Below, in pieces: positions 17,145 to 24,878 of a DNA stretch of 59,798 nucleotides. Made by a program: the position numbers and the translations under genes. Source of the DNA: an uncultured Verrucomicrobia subdivision 3 bacterium. GTDB lineage: Bacteria; Verrucomicrobiota; Verrucomicrobiia; Limisphaerales; UBA11358. The DNA lies in assembly GCA_903865745.1 (NCBI GenBank), contig CAIPKV010000064.1:1-59798 (forward strand). Reading direction: 5' to 3'. Numbering within the stretch: position 1 is the first letter of the stretch; every line of letters starts with the position of its first letter. Below the pieces are notes generated by a model, which saw only the letters and a program-made list of their open reading frames with translations, did no database searches and was not told where the DNA came from.

Positions 17145-18293
17145 GTGAATTCGCACAAGCGTCAGCGCGTGGTCTGCGGTATGAGCGGGGGAGTTGATTC
17201 CTCGGCGACGGCGGCGCTGTTGATTGAACAAGGCTTCGATGTCATCGGCATTACGCTAAAACTCTGGCCGCAGGATTGCGTGAACCGCGCAGAAGATAAA
17301 TGTTGCGGGCCGCAGGCGGTTACGGACGCGCGGTCGGTCTGTCATAAGCTCGATATCCCGTATTATCTGGTGGATGAATCGGCGGATTTCCAGAAGCACG
17401 TCATTCAATACTTCGCGGATGAATATAAGGCCGGGCGCACGCCGAATCCGTGCGTGATGTGCAATCAGAATTTAAAATTCGGCCGGCTCATTGACCGCGC
17501 GGATCAGCTCGGGGCGGAGTTTATTGCCACCGGACATTTTGCGCGGGTTGAAAAAGCGGGTAGCAGTGGACGTGAGTCCGCTCCATCTTCTCTAACAGAT
17601 AATAATCAGAGCCGACTCACGTCGACTGCTACGCGATATTTATTGAAGCGCGGTAAAGATTTGCGGAAGGATCAAAGTTATTTCCTCTTCTCGCTCCGGC
17701 AGGACCAACTGGCGCGCGTCATTTTTCCGCTGGGTGAAAAAACCAAGAGCGATACCCGCGAAGTGGCGCGGCATTGTAATCTTAAGACGGCTGATAAGGA
17801 GGAGAGCATGGAGATTTGCTTCGTGCCGGATAATAATTACGGCGGCTTTCTGCAGTCGGCTAATCTGGTGCAGAAGCATCGCGGTGAGATTGTGGATTTG
17901 CATGGCCACGTGCTGGGCCAGCATGACGGCATCGAATTTTACACCATCGGCCAGCGCAAGGGGCTGGGCATCACCACCGCCAAGCCGGTTTATGTGGTGG
18001 AGTTGGATGCGGAAAATAACCGCGTGGTCGTGGGCGACGACTCGGCGCTGGACCGCGATGAATTTGTGGCTGACCGGTGCAACTGGCATCCGTTTGAAAC
18101 CTTGACGGAGCCCATCGAAGTGTTGGCGAAAATCCGTTACAACCATCCCGGCACCCCGGCAACGGTGACGCCGCTGGAAAATAATACGGTGCGGGTGAAG
18201 CTGCATGTGCCGCAGCGCGCCATCACGCCCGGGCAGGCGGCGGTTTTCTATCAGGACGATCTGGTCGTCGGCGGCGGGTGGATCAGGCGGTAA
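17145..18293 (+). CDS. mnmA: tRNA-specific 2-thiouridylase
   Basis: 382 aa. Installs sulfur at C2 of the wobble uridine (s2U34) in Lys, Glu and Gln tRNAs. The ATP-pyrophosphatase loop is G12-M-S-G-G-V-D-S-S20. The two catalytic cysteines are C103 (TPNPCVMC) and C225 (MEICFVPDN). The start is a GTG at 17145; the preceding region is gene-free. Residues about 138-162 (AGSSGRESAP...TSTAT) are not family sequence: they are encoded by a 73-bp near-perfect palindromic repeat lying in frame between ATGHFARVE and the KDQSYFLF motif. The frame is preserved, so the enzyme may still work with a surface insertion. It ends 11 nt inside the convergent aldo/keto reductase gene. Confidence 0.95.
   Translation: MNSHKRQRVVCGMSGGVDSSATAALLIEQGFDVIGITLKLWPQDCVNRAEDKCCGPQAVTDARSVCHKLDIPYYLVDESADFQKHVIQYFADEYKAGRTPNPCVMCNQNLKFGRLIDRADQLGAEFIATGHFARVEKAGSSGRESAPSSLTDNNQSRLTSTATRYLLKRGKDLRKDQSYFLFSLRQDQLARVIFPLGEKTKSDTREVARHCNLKTADKEESMEICFVPDNNYGGFLQSANLVQKHRGEIVDLHGHVLGQHDGIEFYTIGQRKGLGITTAKPVYVVELDAENNRVVVGDDSALDRDEFVADRCNWHPFETLTEPIEVLAKIRYNHPGTPATVTPLENNTVRVKLHVPQRAITPGQAAVFYQDDLVVGGGWIRR
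17560..17632. repeat. Palindromic REP-like element inside mnmA
   Basis: Arms 17560-17583 and 17609-17632 are inverted copies matching at 22 of 24 positions (outer end GTAGCAGTGGACGTGAGTCC), with a 25-nt loop. Such GTAGCAG...CTGCTAC palindromes normally sit between genes; here the element is read through in frame as part of mnmA. Confidence 0.85.
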
Positions 18294-19197
18294 CCAGCGT
18301 CGCGGCCCGGGCGTTGGACCGGACTTGGTCGGGATTTTTACAGCCGCAGATGACGGAGGAGACAATGGGGTTTTGCAGGCACCAGGCGATGGCCCAATTC
18401 GCCATGGAGACGCCAGCCGGTACTTCCTCGGTTTGCAGGCGCGCGACTTCGGCCAGATCACGTTTTAGCTTAGCTTCATCCATTTTGGAGCGCACATCAT
18501 TGGCGGCGAAGGTGGCACCCGCTTTATATTTGCCGGTGAGCAATCCGCTGGCGAGCGGCACGCGGCCGATGATGCCCAGATTTTTTTGCTGGGCGTGAGG
18601 GAAGAATAATTGTTCCGGGCGGCGGTCAAGCCGGTTGTAAAAAACTTGGAGCGCCTCCGCGCCGAACTGGGCCGCTGCGCGCGCCTGAAGTTCACTGCCC
18701 TTCTGCATGATTGAAACACCGAGGTGGCGGATTTTGCCGGTGCGTTTTTGTTCGGCGAGAAAACTCCAGAGCTTTTCGTTCTGAAATAATTCATCGGAGC
18801 CGGAATGAAATTGATAGAGATCAATGGTGTCGACGCGCAGCGCCTTGAGCGAGGCTTCAAGCTGGGCTTGCACGCCAGTCACGGAAAAGTCGTCGTCACG
18901 GTTCAGGAAGCTGTTGAAGCGATGGCCGAATTTGGTGGCAACAATCCATTGCGAGCGGTCCCGGCGCGACAAATAATCGCCCACTAATTTTTCCGAGAGA
19001 TGATCTGGCCCGTAGCATTCGGCCGTGTCGATGAGGTTGAGGCCGGCGGCGGTGGCGGTGTCGAGAATGGCGTCCACTTCAGGCTGCGAAAAATTTACGC
19101 CCCATTCACCGCCGAATTGCCAGGTACCAAGGCCGATGACGGACGGGCGGAGGCCGGTCTGGCCGAGAGGACGATAGCGCATGTAGCGATGTTGCAA
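18283..19197 (-). CDS. Aldo/keto reductase
   Basis: 304 aa, TIM-barrel NADPH-dependent oxidoreductase. The catalytic tetrad is visible as D57 (LIDTAECYG), Y62, K89 (IVATKFG) and H131 (LYQFHSGS). The C-terminal SVICGCKNPDQVRSN matches the cofactor-binding helix that contacts the 2'-phosphate of NADPH. Closest in style to the general bacterial aldo/keto reductases with broad carbonyl substrates; the physiological substrate cannot be inferred. Start MQHRYMRYRPLGQTG; MRYRPLGQTG at codon 6 is an alternative. It converges with mnmA and overlaps it by 11 nt. Confidence 0.9.
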   Translation of the reverse strand: MQHRYMRYRPLGQTGLRPSVIGLGTWQFGGEWGVNFSQPEVDAILDTATAAGLNLIDTAECYGPDHLSEKLVGDYLSRRDRSQWIVATKFGHRFNSFLNRDDDFSVTGVQAQLEASLKALRVDTIDLYQFHSGSDELFQNEKLWSFLAEQKRTGKIRHLGVSIMQKGSELQARAAAQFGAEALQVFYNRLDRRPEQLFFPHAQQKNLGIIGRVPLASGLLTGKYKAGATFAANDVRSKMDEAKLKRDLAEVARLQTEEVPAGVSMANWAIAWCLQNPIVSSVICGCKNPDQVRSNARAATLVTA

Positions 19198-19328
19198 AAT
19201 GGCGTTGCGGTTGTCGCGCAGATTCCGCTTGCACGAGGCGGGGTGGTTGTTACGATTTTGTCACGTTCATCTGCCAAGTCCGGCGGGTTTTCTTTTTTAA
19301 CCTTTAAACGGCACTAATCATTTTACCT

Positions 19329-20273
19329 GTGAAAATTTTCAGCGGCACCGCTAACCAACCCCTCGCCACGGCCATCTGCAAATCCATCGGGTGTGAAGTC
19401 GGCAAATGCACCATCTCGCCATTTCCTGATGGGGAGACGTTTGTGAAGATTGAGGAGAACGTGCGCGGCGAGGATATCTTCATCATCCAGCCGACGTCGC
19501 CGCCGACGAATCATAATTTGATGGAGCTGTTCATCATGATGGATGCGTTGCGCCGCGCGAGTGCGAAGCGGATCACGGCGGTCATGCCGTTCTACGGCTA
19601 TGCGCGCCAGGACCGCAAAGATCAGCCGCGCGTACCCATCACGGCCAAGCTCGTAGCCAACCTGCTCGTGGCCGCCGGCGCGAACCGAGTGCTGACGATG
19701 GATTTGCATGCGCAGCAGATTCAGGGCTTCTTCGACATTCCCGTGGATCATCTGTATGCCGCGCCGGTGATGTATGATTATTTGAAGAAAAAGAATCTGA
19801 CGAACCTCGTGGTGGTGAGTCCGGACGCGGGTGGCATCAAGATGGCGCACGCGTATTCGCAGACGATGGAGGCGGAACTGGCCATTGTCGCCAAGCGCCG
19901 CAAGAGCGCCACGGAGGTGGAGAGCATGGCCGTGATTGGTGAAATTGACGGGAAAAATGTTCTGCTCGTGGACGATTTAACTGAGACGGCGGGCACGCTG
20001 ACCTCGGCGGCGGCGGTTTTGAAGACCAAAGGGGCCAAAAACATCCTGGCCTGTGTTTCACATGCCTTGCTGAATGACACAGGCATCCAAAGATTGCGCA
20101 ATTCTGCTATTGACGAATTAATAACTACTGATACAGTCCAACGCCCTGCGATTGACGGAGTGAAGATAACCACCCTGTCCGTGGCGGGGCTTTTGGGCGA
20201 AGCCATCAAGCGGATTCATAGTAATTCGTCGGTGAACTCCCTGTTTGAATTTAAAGGTGGGCGCACTAGTTAA
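19329..20273 (+). CDS. prs: Ribose-phosphate pyrophosphokinase
   Basis: 314 aa. Makes PRPP from ribose-5-phosphate and ATP, feeding nucleotide, His and Trp synthesis. Landmarks: KIFSGTANQPLA at the N-terminus, PFPDGETFVKI, PFYGYARQDRKD with ATP-binding residues, MDLHAQQIQGFFDIPVDHL, VSPDAGG, and the PRPP-binding loop VDDLTETAGT. Here that loop has E where many enzymes have D-T (VDDxxDTxGT), a mild variation. The start is a GTG at 19329. It is the first gene of a run prs-rplY-pth-rpsF-ssb-rplI, all plus strand with short gaps (12-51 nt), ending in the terminator at 23142. Confidence 0.97.
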   Translation: MKIFSGTANQPLATAICKSIGCEVGKCTISPFPDGETFVKIEENVRGEDIFIIQPTSPPTNHNLMELFIMMDALRRASAKRITAVMPFYGYARQDRKDQPRVPITAKLVANLLVAAGANRVLTMDLHAQQIQGFFDIPVDHLYAAPVMYDYLKKKNLTNLVVVSPDAGGIKMAHAYSQTMEAELAIVAKRRKSATEVESMAVIGEIDGKNVLLVDDLTETAGTLTSAAAVLKTKGAKNILACVSHALLNDTGIQRLRNSAIDELITTDTVQRPAIDGVKITTLSVAGLLGEAIKRIHSNSSVNSLFEFKGGRTS

Positions 20274-20303
20274 GCGTCCGCCGGAAACAATTTTACAATT
20301 AAA

Positions 20304-21059
20304 ATGAAATCTGTCGCATTGAAAGCCTATCCGCGTTCGCAAGTGCAGCGCGCCGAAGTCACCAAGCTCCGCGCCGCCGGTCGCGTGCCCGCCACCATTT
20401 ATGGTCGTCAGGCCGCGCCGCAAAACCTCGAGGTTAACTCGAAGGAAATTGCTGATTTGTTGAACCACTCGGCCTCCGAAAATCTGCTCGTGGATTTGAC
20501 GGTTGAGAAGGACGCCCGCTCCAAGCGCCTCGCGCTGGTGCAGGAAATCCAGCATCACCCGATCAATGGCAAGGTGATGCACGTGGATTTTCACGAAGTG
20601 GCCGAAACCGAAACGGTGACCATTTTTGTTCCGGTTGAAACGACTGGGGAACCGGCTGGGGTCAAGAACGGTGGCGGTACCTTGGAGCACATTTTGCACA
20701 AGCTCAAGATTCGCAGCCTGCCGAAGGATTTGCCGGAGCAGATCACCTTGGATGTGACCGCGCTGGAAATTGGCAAGTCCATTCATATTGCCGACATCGT
20801 TTTGCCGGTGGGTGTGGAAATCGTTGGTGACAAGACGCGCACCGTCGTGGCGGTGGCCGCACCGCGCGCCGAAGAAGAAGCGGCGACCACCGGTGCTCCG
20901 GCGGCTGGCGACGTCGAAATGACGAAGGAGAAGAAGGAAGAAGGCGCCGAGGGTGCTGGCGCCAAGGCTGGCGAAAAAGCTCCGGCCAAAGCCGACGCGA
21001 AAGCGGCTGCGGGCGGCGACAAGAAGGCCGAGGCCAAGCCCGAAGCCAAGAAGAAATAA
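20304..21059 (+). CDS. rplY: 50S ribosomal protein L25 (CTC form)
   Basis: 251 aa. Binds 5S rRNA. The N-terminal L25 domain (about 5-90) contains RAAGRVPATIYGR and a DFHEV segment. The second, TL5/CTC-type beta domain follows to about residue 190 (VPVETTGEPAGVKNGGG, LPKDLPEQITLDVTALEIG). The last 60 residues are a low-complexity Ala/Lys/Glu tail (EKKEEGAEGAGAKAGEKAPA), an extension common in this lineage. The pairing with prs upstream and pth downstream is widely conserved. The start is an ATG 30 nt after prs. Confidence 0.96.
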   Translation: MKSVALKAYPRSQVQRAEVTKLRAAGRVPATIYGRQAAPQNLEVNSKEIADLLNHSASENLLVDLTVEKDARSKRLALVQEIQHHPINGKVMHVDFHEVAETETVTIFVPVETTGEPAGVKNGGGTLEHILHKLKIRSLPKDLPEQITLDVTALEIGKSIHIADIVLPVGVEIVGDKTRTVVAVAAPRAEEEAATTGAPAAGDVEMTKEKKEEGAEGAGAKAGEKAPAKADAKAAAGGDKKAEAKPEAKKK

Positions 21060-21086
21060 TTTACGCGGCTCAAGCCGCTACCGCGC

Positions 21087-21665
21087 ATGGAGCCGATGCA
21101 CCTTATTGTGGGGCTGGGCAACCCCGGCGCGGAATACGCGAAGACCCGCCACAACGCCGGGTTTTTGCTGGTCGAAAAGCTGGCGGAACAGTGGAAAGCC
21201 AGTTGGGCGAACGAACGGAAGTTTTTGGCGCGGGTGGTGCGGGCGGATTGCGCCGGGCAAAAGGTTTTGCTGGCGGAGCCGCAGACGTTCATGAATTTGA
21301 GCGGCGAAGCCGTCGGGGCATTGATGAAGTTTTATCAGTTGCCGTTGGAAAAAATTTTAGTAGTGGTGGACGATGCGGATTTGCCGTTGGGCGAAATCCG
21401 GTTGCGGCCCGGCGGTGGGACCGGCGGGCATCATGGATTGGAATCCGTGACGCAGCATCTCGGCTCGAAGGCATTCGCTCGGTTGCGAATCGGCATCGGG
21501 CGCAAGAATGAGGCGCGGGAAATCACTGGTCATGTGCTGGGTAAGTTTGGCGCGGATGAAGCGGCGTTGCTGGATAAAGTTTTGAAACGGGCGGCGGACC
21601 AGTTGGAATGCTGGGTGACCGCCGGATTGCAAAAAGCAATGAATCAATTTAACGGAGTCGTTTGA
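21087..21665 (+). CDS. pth: Peptidyl-tRNA hydrolase
   Basis: 192 aa. Releases peptides from dropped-off peptidyl-tRNA. The active-site set is present: N12 in GLGNPG, H22 in KTRHNAG, the TFMNLSG segment with the conserved Asn, and the Asp in VVVDDADLPLG. The GGGTGGHHGLES loop is also typical. The length is normal. Start at 21087 (MEPMHLIVGLGN); the ATG at codon 4 is an alternative. It lies 27 nt after rplY and 18 nt before rpsF in the translation-linked operon. Confidence 0.97.
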   Translation: MEPMHLIVGLGNPGAEYAKTRHNAGFLLVEKLAEQWKASWANERKFLARVVRADCAGQKVLLAEPQTFMNLSGEAVGALMKFYQLPLEKILVVVDDADLPLGEIRLRPGGGTGGHHGLESVTQHLGSKAFARLRIGIGRKNEAREITGHVLGKFGADEAALLDKVLKRAADQLECWVTAGLQKAMNQFNGVV

Positions 21666-21683
21666 CTCCACGAACGAAGAAAA

Positions 21684-21989
21684 ATGAAAAAATACGAAGG
21701 TTTGTTCATCCTGAACTTGAACGGCAAGGAAGAAGGCGTGCAGGACGCCATCACCAAGATTTCCGCCGACATTACCGCCACGGGCGGCAAGATCGAAACA
21801 GTGCAGAAAATGGAGCGCAAGGCGTTTGCCCGCATCGCCGACAAGCGCCACAGCGCCGGCTTCTATGCCAATATCATTTTTGATGCGACGCCTAACGTCA
21901 TTGCGCAGTTGCAGAAGAAATTCTCGCTCAACGAGGACATCTTTCGCGTCCTGTTCACGCTCGCGCCCGCGCCCAAAGCCGCGAAGTAA
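21684..21989 (+). CDS. rpsF: 30S ribosomal protein S6
   Basis: 101 aa. MKKYEGLFILNLNGKEEG matches S6, with the ferredoxin-like body ending FSLNEDIFRVLFTLAPAPKAAK. In the ribosome S6 pairs with S18. It is followed 12 nt later by ssb. The rpsR (S18) gene that usually sits between ssb and rplI is not present here. Confidence 0.95.
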   Translation: MKKYEGLFILNLNGKEEGVQDAITKISADITATGGKIETVQKMERKAFARIADKRHSAGFYANIIFDATPNVIAQLQKKFSLNEDIFRVLFTLAPAPKAAK

Positions 21990-22001
21990 TTCGCCCCTAA
22001 T

Positions 22002-22463
22002 ATGGCCAGCTTCAACAAAGTCATCCTGATGGGCAACCTGACGCGCGATCCCGAATTGCGCTACACGCCCAAGGGGACGGCCATTGCCAAGATTGGCCTC
22101 GCGGTCAACCGCGTTTGGACGAATGAAGCCGGCGAAAAGAAGGAAGAAGTGACCTTTGTGGACGTAGATGTGTTTGGCCGCACCGCTGAAAATGTCGGTC
22201 AATATATGCGCAAAGGCCGGCCGATCATGGTGGAAGGTCGCCTCAAGCTGGACCAGTGGGATGATAAAGCCACCGGTGCCAAGCGCAGCAAGCTCGGCGT
22301 GATTGCCGAAACCGTTCAATTTCTGGGTGGCGCTCCCGGTGCTGGCGAAGGCGCCGCTCCCGCCGCCCCGCGTGCCGCCCGCCCGGCGCCCGCGCATAAT
22401 GCTCCCGCTGCCGAGCCGGTCGAAGGCGACGGCCCGCCCGAAAGCGACGACGTCCCGTTCTGA
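22002..22463 (+). CDS. ssb: Single-stranded DNA-binding protein
   Basis: 153 aa. The OB-fold runs over residues 1-105 (MASFNKVILMGNLTRDPELR, then YMRKGRPIMVEGRLKLDQW). A disordered Ala/Pro-rich linker follows. The C-terminal tip ESDDVPF corresponds to the acidic DDxPF tail that recruits replication and repair partners. The start is an ATG at 22002. It sits in the rpsF-ssb-rplI run. Confidence 0.96.
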   Translation: MASFNKVILMGNLTRDPELRYTPKGTAIAKIGLAVNRVWTNEAGEKKEEVTFVDVDVFGRTAENVGQYMRKGRPIMVEGRLKLDQWDDKATGAKRSKLGVIAETVQFLGGAPGAGEGAAPAAPRAARPAPAHNAPAAEPVEGDGPPESDDVPF

Positions 22464-22480
22464 TTTTGGGGCCTTTCCCT

Positions 22481-22507
22481 CAACAAATAACTTTCAACTA
22501 TCAACTC
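22481..22507. repeat. CAACTTTCAACTATCAACTC-type short-period repeat
   Basis: Words CAAC-AAATAACTTT-CAACTATCAACT just upstream of rplI and ending 7 nt before its ATG at 22515. One of several boundary repeat families in this window. Confidence 0.5.
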
Positions 22508-22514
22508 ATTTCGT

Positions 22515-23114
22515 ATGGCAAAAACTGAAGTCATCCTCACGCAACACATCATCGGTCTCGGTGGTGAATCCGACAACGTCCGCGTCGCCGCCGGCTACGC
22601 GCGCAACTACCTTTTCCCGCAGCGCCTGGCCGTGCCCGTCACGGCGGCGAACAAGCGGCAGATCGAGTCGCTCAAGCAGAAGCGCGCCGAGCGCGAAGCC
22701 AACGAGCTGAACCACATGAACGACCTCGCGAAGGCGTTGCATAAACTGGTTTGCATCATCAAGGTCAAGACCGGCGAGGACGGCAAGCTGTTCGGCTCCG
22801 TCACCAGCGGCACCATTGCCGATGAGCTCAAGCATCAGTTCGACATCGCGCTCGACAAGAAGAAAATCAAGCTGGAACACGCGATCCGCGCGGTGGGCGA
22901 TTTTGATGTGGAATTGAATTTGCACGCCGACGTCAAAGGCTCTCTGAAAGTGCGCGTGGAAAGCACCACGCCCATCGTCGCGCCCGTCGCTGCCGCCGTC
23001 GAAGAGAAGCCCCGCACCGAGAAGCGCGGACATCGTGGCGACATCATCGCCCCGACCGAAGCCGAACTGAAGGCCAAGGCGGAAAAGAAGGCCAAGACTG
23101 AGAAGAAGGACTAG
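22515..23114 (+). CDS. rplI: 50S ribosomal protein L9
   Basis: 199 aa. The N-terminal L9 domain (MAKTEVILTQHIIGLGGES, GYARNYLFPQRLAVP) is followed by the long connecting helix (RQIESLKQKRAEREANEL). The C-terminal domain (VKTGEDGKLFGSVTSGTIAD, KIKLEHAIRAVGDF) is complete by about residue 150. A charged extension of about 50 residues, rich in Ala, Glu and Lys, follows; most L9 proteins stop near 150. Last gene of the operon, followed by a strong terminator. Confidence 0.96.
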   Translation: MAKTEVILTQHIIGLGGESDNVRVAAGYARNYLFPQRLAVPVTAANKRQIESLKQKRAEREANELNHMNDLAKALHKLVCIIKVKTGEDGKLFGSVTSGTIADELKHQFDIALDKKKIKLEHAIRAVGDFDVELNLHADVKGSLKVRVESTTPIVAPVAAAVEEKPRTEKRGHRGDIIAPTEAELKAKAEKKAKTEKKD

Positions 23115-23141
23115 GACGAATAAAAGTATTTTGACTTCCAA

Positions 23142-23170
23142 GCCGTCCGGCAATCGCCGGACGGCTTTTT
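23142..23170 (+). terminator. Intrinsic terminator after rplI
   Basis: A perfect 10-bp stem, GCCGTCCGGC / GCCGGACGGC (23142-23151 and 23156-23165), has an AATC loop and is followed by TTTTT. It is 27 nt after the rplI stop. The rest of 23171-23318 has no gene that I can support. Confidence 0.93.
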
Positions 23171-23318
23171 GTTTTCTGCGAACTGGTTAAGCTCCGACTT
23201 GTTCCCCCGGACGGTTGCTCCGGCTGCCCGCGTCCGCGCCCATCCGGAAAAATCATTTGCAATTGACCCTTGACTCGGCTTCGGCCCGGCTCAATGCTTC
23301 GCAGTCCCCCGGGTCTTT

Positions 23319-23681
23319 ATGGGCAGCACCACTCTACTTCGCAATTTCGTCATCGTGACGGATGGATTGGGAAAACTGTTGCCTACAGTCGGTGCTCAGA
23401 CCCGCGCCGACAATGCCTTAACTTCTGCGGTAAACGCACTATCCGATGCTGTTGGCGGTCTAACTTTCGATGTTGAAGCCTTAACTTCCGATGTCGGCGC
23501 ACTAACTTCTGATGTTGACGTGCTAACCGGTGATGTTGACGTGCTAACTTTTGATGTAAATGCACTAACTTTTGATGTTGGCGGCTTAACTTTTGATGTT
23601 GAAGCCCTAACTTTTGATATTTTTGGCCAAGAAATCAATGGCAATGCCCTGTTTGGAAACACTTTATGCAAAAAAACATGA
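23319..23681 (+). CDS. Possible heptad-repeat ORF spanning the 21-nt array
   Basis: 120-codon frame from ATG 23319, starting MGSTTLLRNFVIVTDGLG. It reads through the whole array as heptads of the form ALTFDVG/VLTSDVD and ends FGQEINGNALFGNTL. Leu and Val are spaced 4 then 3, a classic coiled-coil pattern, and hydrophobicity is regular. Against it: no ribosome-binding site, and any indel-free 21-nt array gives an open frame by construction. In the other arrays the frames encode unrelated heptads. Listed as possible only. Confidence 0.3.
   Translation: MGSTTLLRNFVIVTDGLGKLLPTVGAQTRADNALTSAVNALSDAVGGLTFDVEALTSDVGALTSDVDVLTGDVDVLTFDVNALTFDVGGLTFDVEALTFDIFGQEINGNALFGNTLCKKT
23415..23624 (+). repeat. 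21-nt degenerate tandem repeat array, 10 units
   Basis: Ten 21-nt units without indels, starting at 23415, 23436, 23457 and so on to 23604. The conserved core is CTAACTTTTGATGTT, with variable ends such as GAAGCC, GACGTG and GGCGGC. Weaker units may extend to about 23666. The array ends 81 nt before the ATG of the gene at 23706. The leader before that ATG ends GAAATTATG, as does the leader of the minus-strand array gene at 41492. Confidence 0.9.
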
Positions 23682-23705
23682 AAACACCCCTAACCAACTG
23701 AAATT

Positions 23706-24449
23706 ATGACTGACCCCACACCTCCGCCCGTCCCGCCGCCCACCCCCAAGACCAAACGCCCGCGCAGCACCGTCAACCGGGCGCACCTTGATGAGATCAA
23801 AAACTCCCGGACCGTGGCCAAAGCCGCCCTCGACCCGGCCAACACCGCCATGCTTGCCGGCGTGGAATTTGATGTCACCGTGCCGGCGCATATCAATACC
23901 CTGGCCGACAGCACCGAACACTCCATTGGCCAGCTCACCGGCACCCGCGTTCAGAAAAAGGATTTGACCGCCGCCGAAGCCCTTGCGCGCGATGCCCTGA
24001 TGGCTGTTATATTACCCATCCAAGCCGCCGCCAAACGCAAATACGGTGGCGATCACGACACCTTGCGGCACGCCTATTTTGTGGGCGATCACCTGCAGAA
24101 CGACACCCTGCTGGAAGTCCAGACCGCCAGCATCGCCATTCGCGACCGGCTCGTAATCATCCCGCCCGCCTTGGTGCCGCTGGACTTTTTGCCCGGCATC
24201 AAGGCCACGCAGATTACGGCGCTCTCCGCCGCCATCACCACCTACGCCACAGGCGTCATCGCGCCCGCCGAGCAGTTGAATCAAAACATGGGCGCGCTCA
24301 ACGACATCGTGGATAACGTCGCCGAGTTGGCGGGCCTGCGGCATCAGGTGCAACTCGCCGTCGAGCAGGCCATCCCGTGGCGCACGCCCGGCGTGGCGGC
24401 CACGCGCCTCGCCTTCCTGCTCCCTGCGGACCGGCCGATGGTGGGGTGA
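23706..24449 (+). CDS. Array-linked helical protein of unknown function
   Basis: 247 aa, no signal peptide. A Pro-rich, then basic N-terminus (PPPVPPPTPKTKRPRST) is followed by an almost entirely alpha-helical body with Ala-rich heptads (TAAEALARDALMAVILPIQAA, IAPAEQLNQNMGALNDIVDN). It ends ATRLAFLLPADRPMVG. A C-terminal F-x-LPAxRP-type ending recurs in unknown proteins that I associate with Verrucomicrobia. It shares no visible similarity with the Fn3-like array proteins, but occupies the same position directly 3' of a 21-nt array. A terminator follows at 24472. Function unknown. Confidence 0.7.
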   Translation: MTDPTPPPVPPPTPKTKRPRSTVNRAHLDEIKNSRTVAKAALDPANTAMLAGVEFDVTVPAHINTLADSTEHSIGQLTGTRVQKKDLTAAEALARDALMAVILPIQAAAKRKYGGDHDTLRHAYFVGDHLQNDTLLEVQTASIAIRDRLVIIPPALVPLDFLPGIKATQITALSAAITTYATGVIAPAEQLNQNMGALNDIVDNVAELAGLRHQVQLAVEQAIPWRTPGVAATRLAFLLPADRPMVG

Positions 24450-24471
24450 GCTAACTAAATAAAACGCTGGC

Positions 24472-24504
24472 GGCCTCTGGCAACGGAGGCCGTCTTTTTT
24501 TTTG
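24472..24504 (+). terminator. Intrinsic terminator after the 23706 gene
   Basis: A CGGCCTC...GAGGCCG stem with a short loop is followed by a run of nine T, 23 nt after the stop codon. Confidence 0.85.
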
Positions 24505-24590
24505 GGGGGGTGTTAGAAAATAGCCCAGCCATTCATGGCTGGGAACAACCCAAACTAAAATTAAAAGTCCCGCGAAGAACGGCAGAAAAC

Positions 24591-24661
24591 GTGGTGGCCG
24601 TGGCGCCATGGTGGCCGTCCGCAAGGACTCAATGGCAGTGTGGGGTGGACGAACGGGGCAA
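24591..24661. repeat. Mosaic repeat, partial copy
   Basis: Partial copy of the unit also found at 25282-25350 and 25532-25590. It shares GTGGCCGTGGCGCCATGGTG and TGGGGTGGACGAACGG. It lies just upstream of the antitoxin-like gene. Confidence 0.8.
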
Positions 24662-24701
24662 TCCGGCTTGCCAAAAACAAATACTGCCGGATACTAAAAC
24701 C

Positions 24702-24878
24702 ATGAGCGTTCAGGAAATGTTGATTGAAGAAATCAAGCACCAGCCGGAAACGGTGGTGCGCGAAGTCCTGCATTACTTGAAATTCCTTGAACGCCAGCGC
24801 GCCCAGGAAAATTGGGACGACGTGCTGCCCTCGCGCGAAGTCGAACAGGAAAAGCTGGATCTCCTCGACGGCAAATGA
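24702..24878 (+). CDS. Putative antitoxin of a MazEF-like pair
   Basis: 58 aa from the ATG at 24702 (MSVQEMLIEEIKHQPE). A longer open frame upstream crosses the mosaic repeat and is not credible. The protein is helical and acidic, with the pattern PETVVREVLHYLKFLERQ common to small antitoxins paired with PemK/MazF-type toxins, and an acidic tail (SREVEQEKLDLLDGK) that would wrap the toxin. Its last codons overlap the toxin start (ATGA), indicating translational coupling. No DNA-binding AbrB or RHH motif is obvious, so autoregulation is uncertain. Confidence 0.72.
   Translation: MSVQEMLIEEIKHQPETVVREVLHYLKFLERQRAQENWDDVLPSREVEQEKLDLLDGK

Noticed and set aside
24510-24701. Upstream extension of the antitoxin gene
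   Set aside because: The extension runs through a dispersed mosaic repeat; the ATG at 24702 gives a compact antitoxin-like protein.
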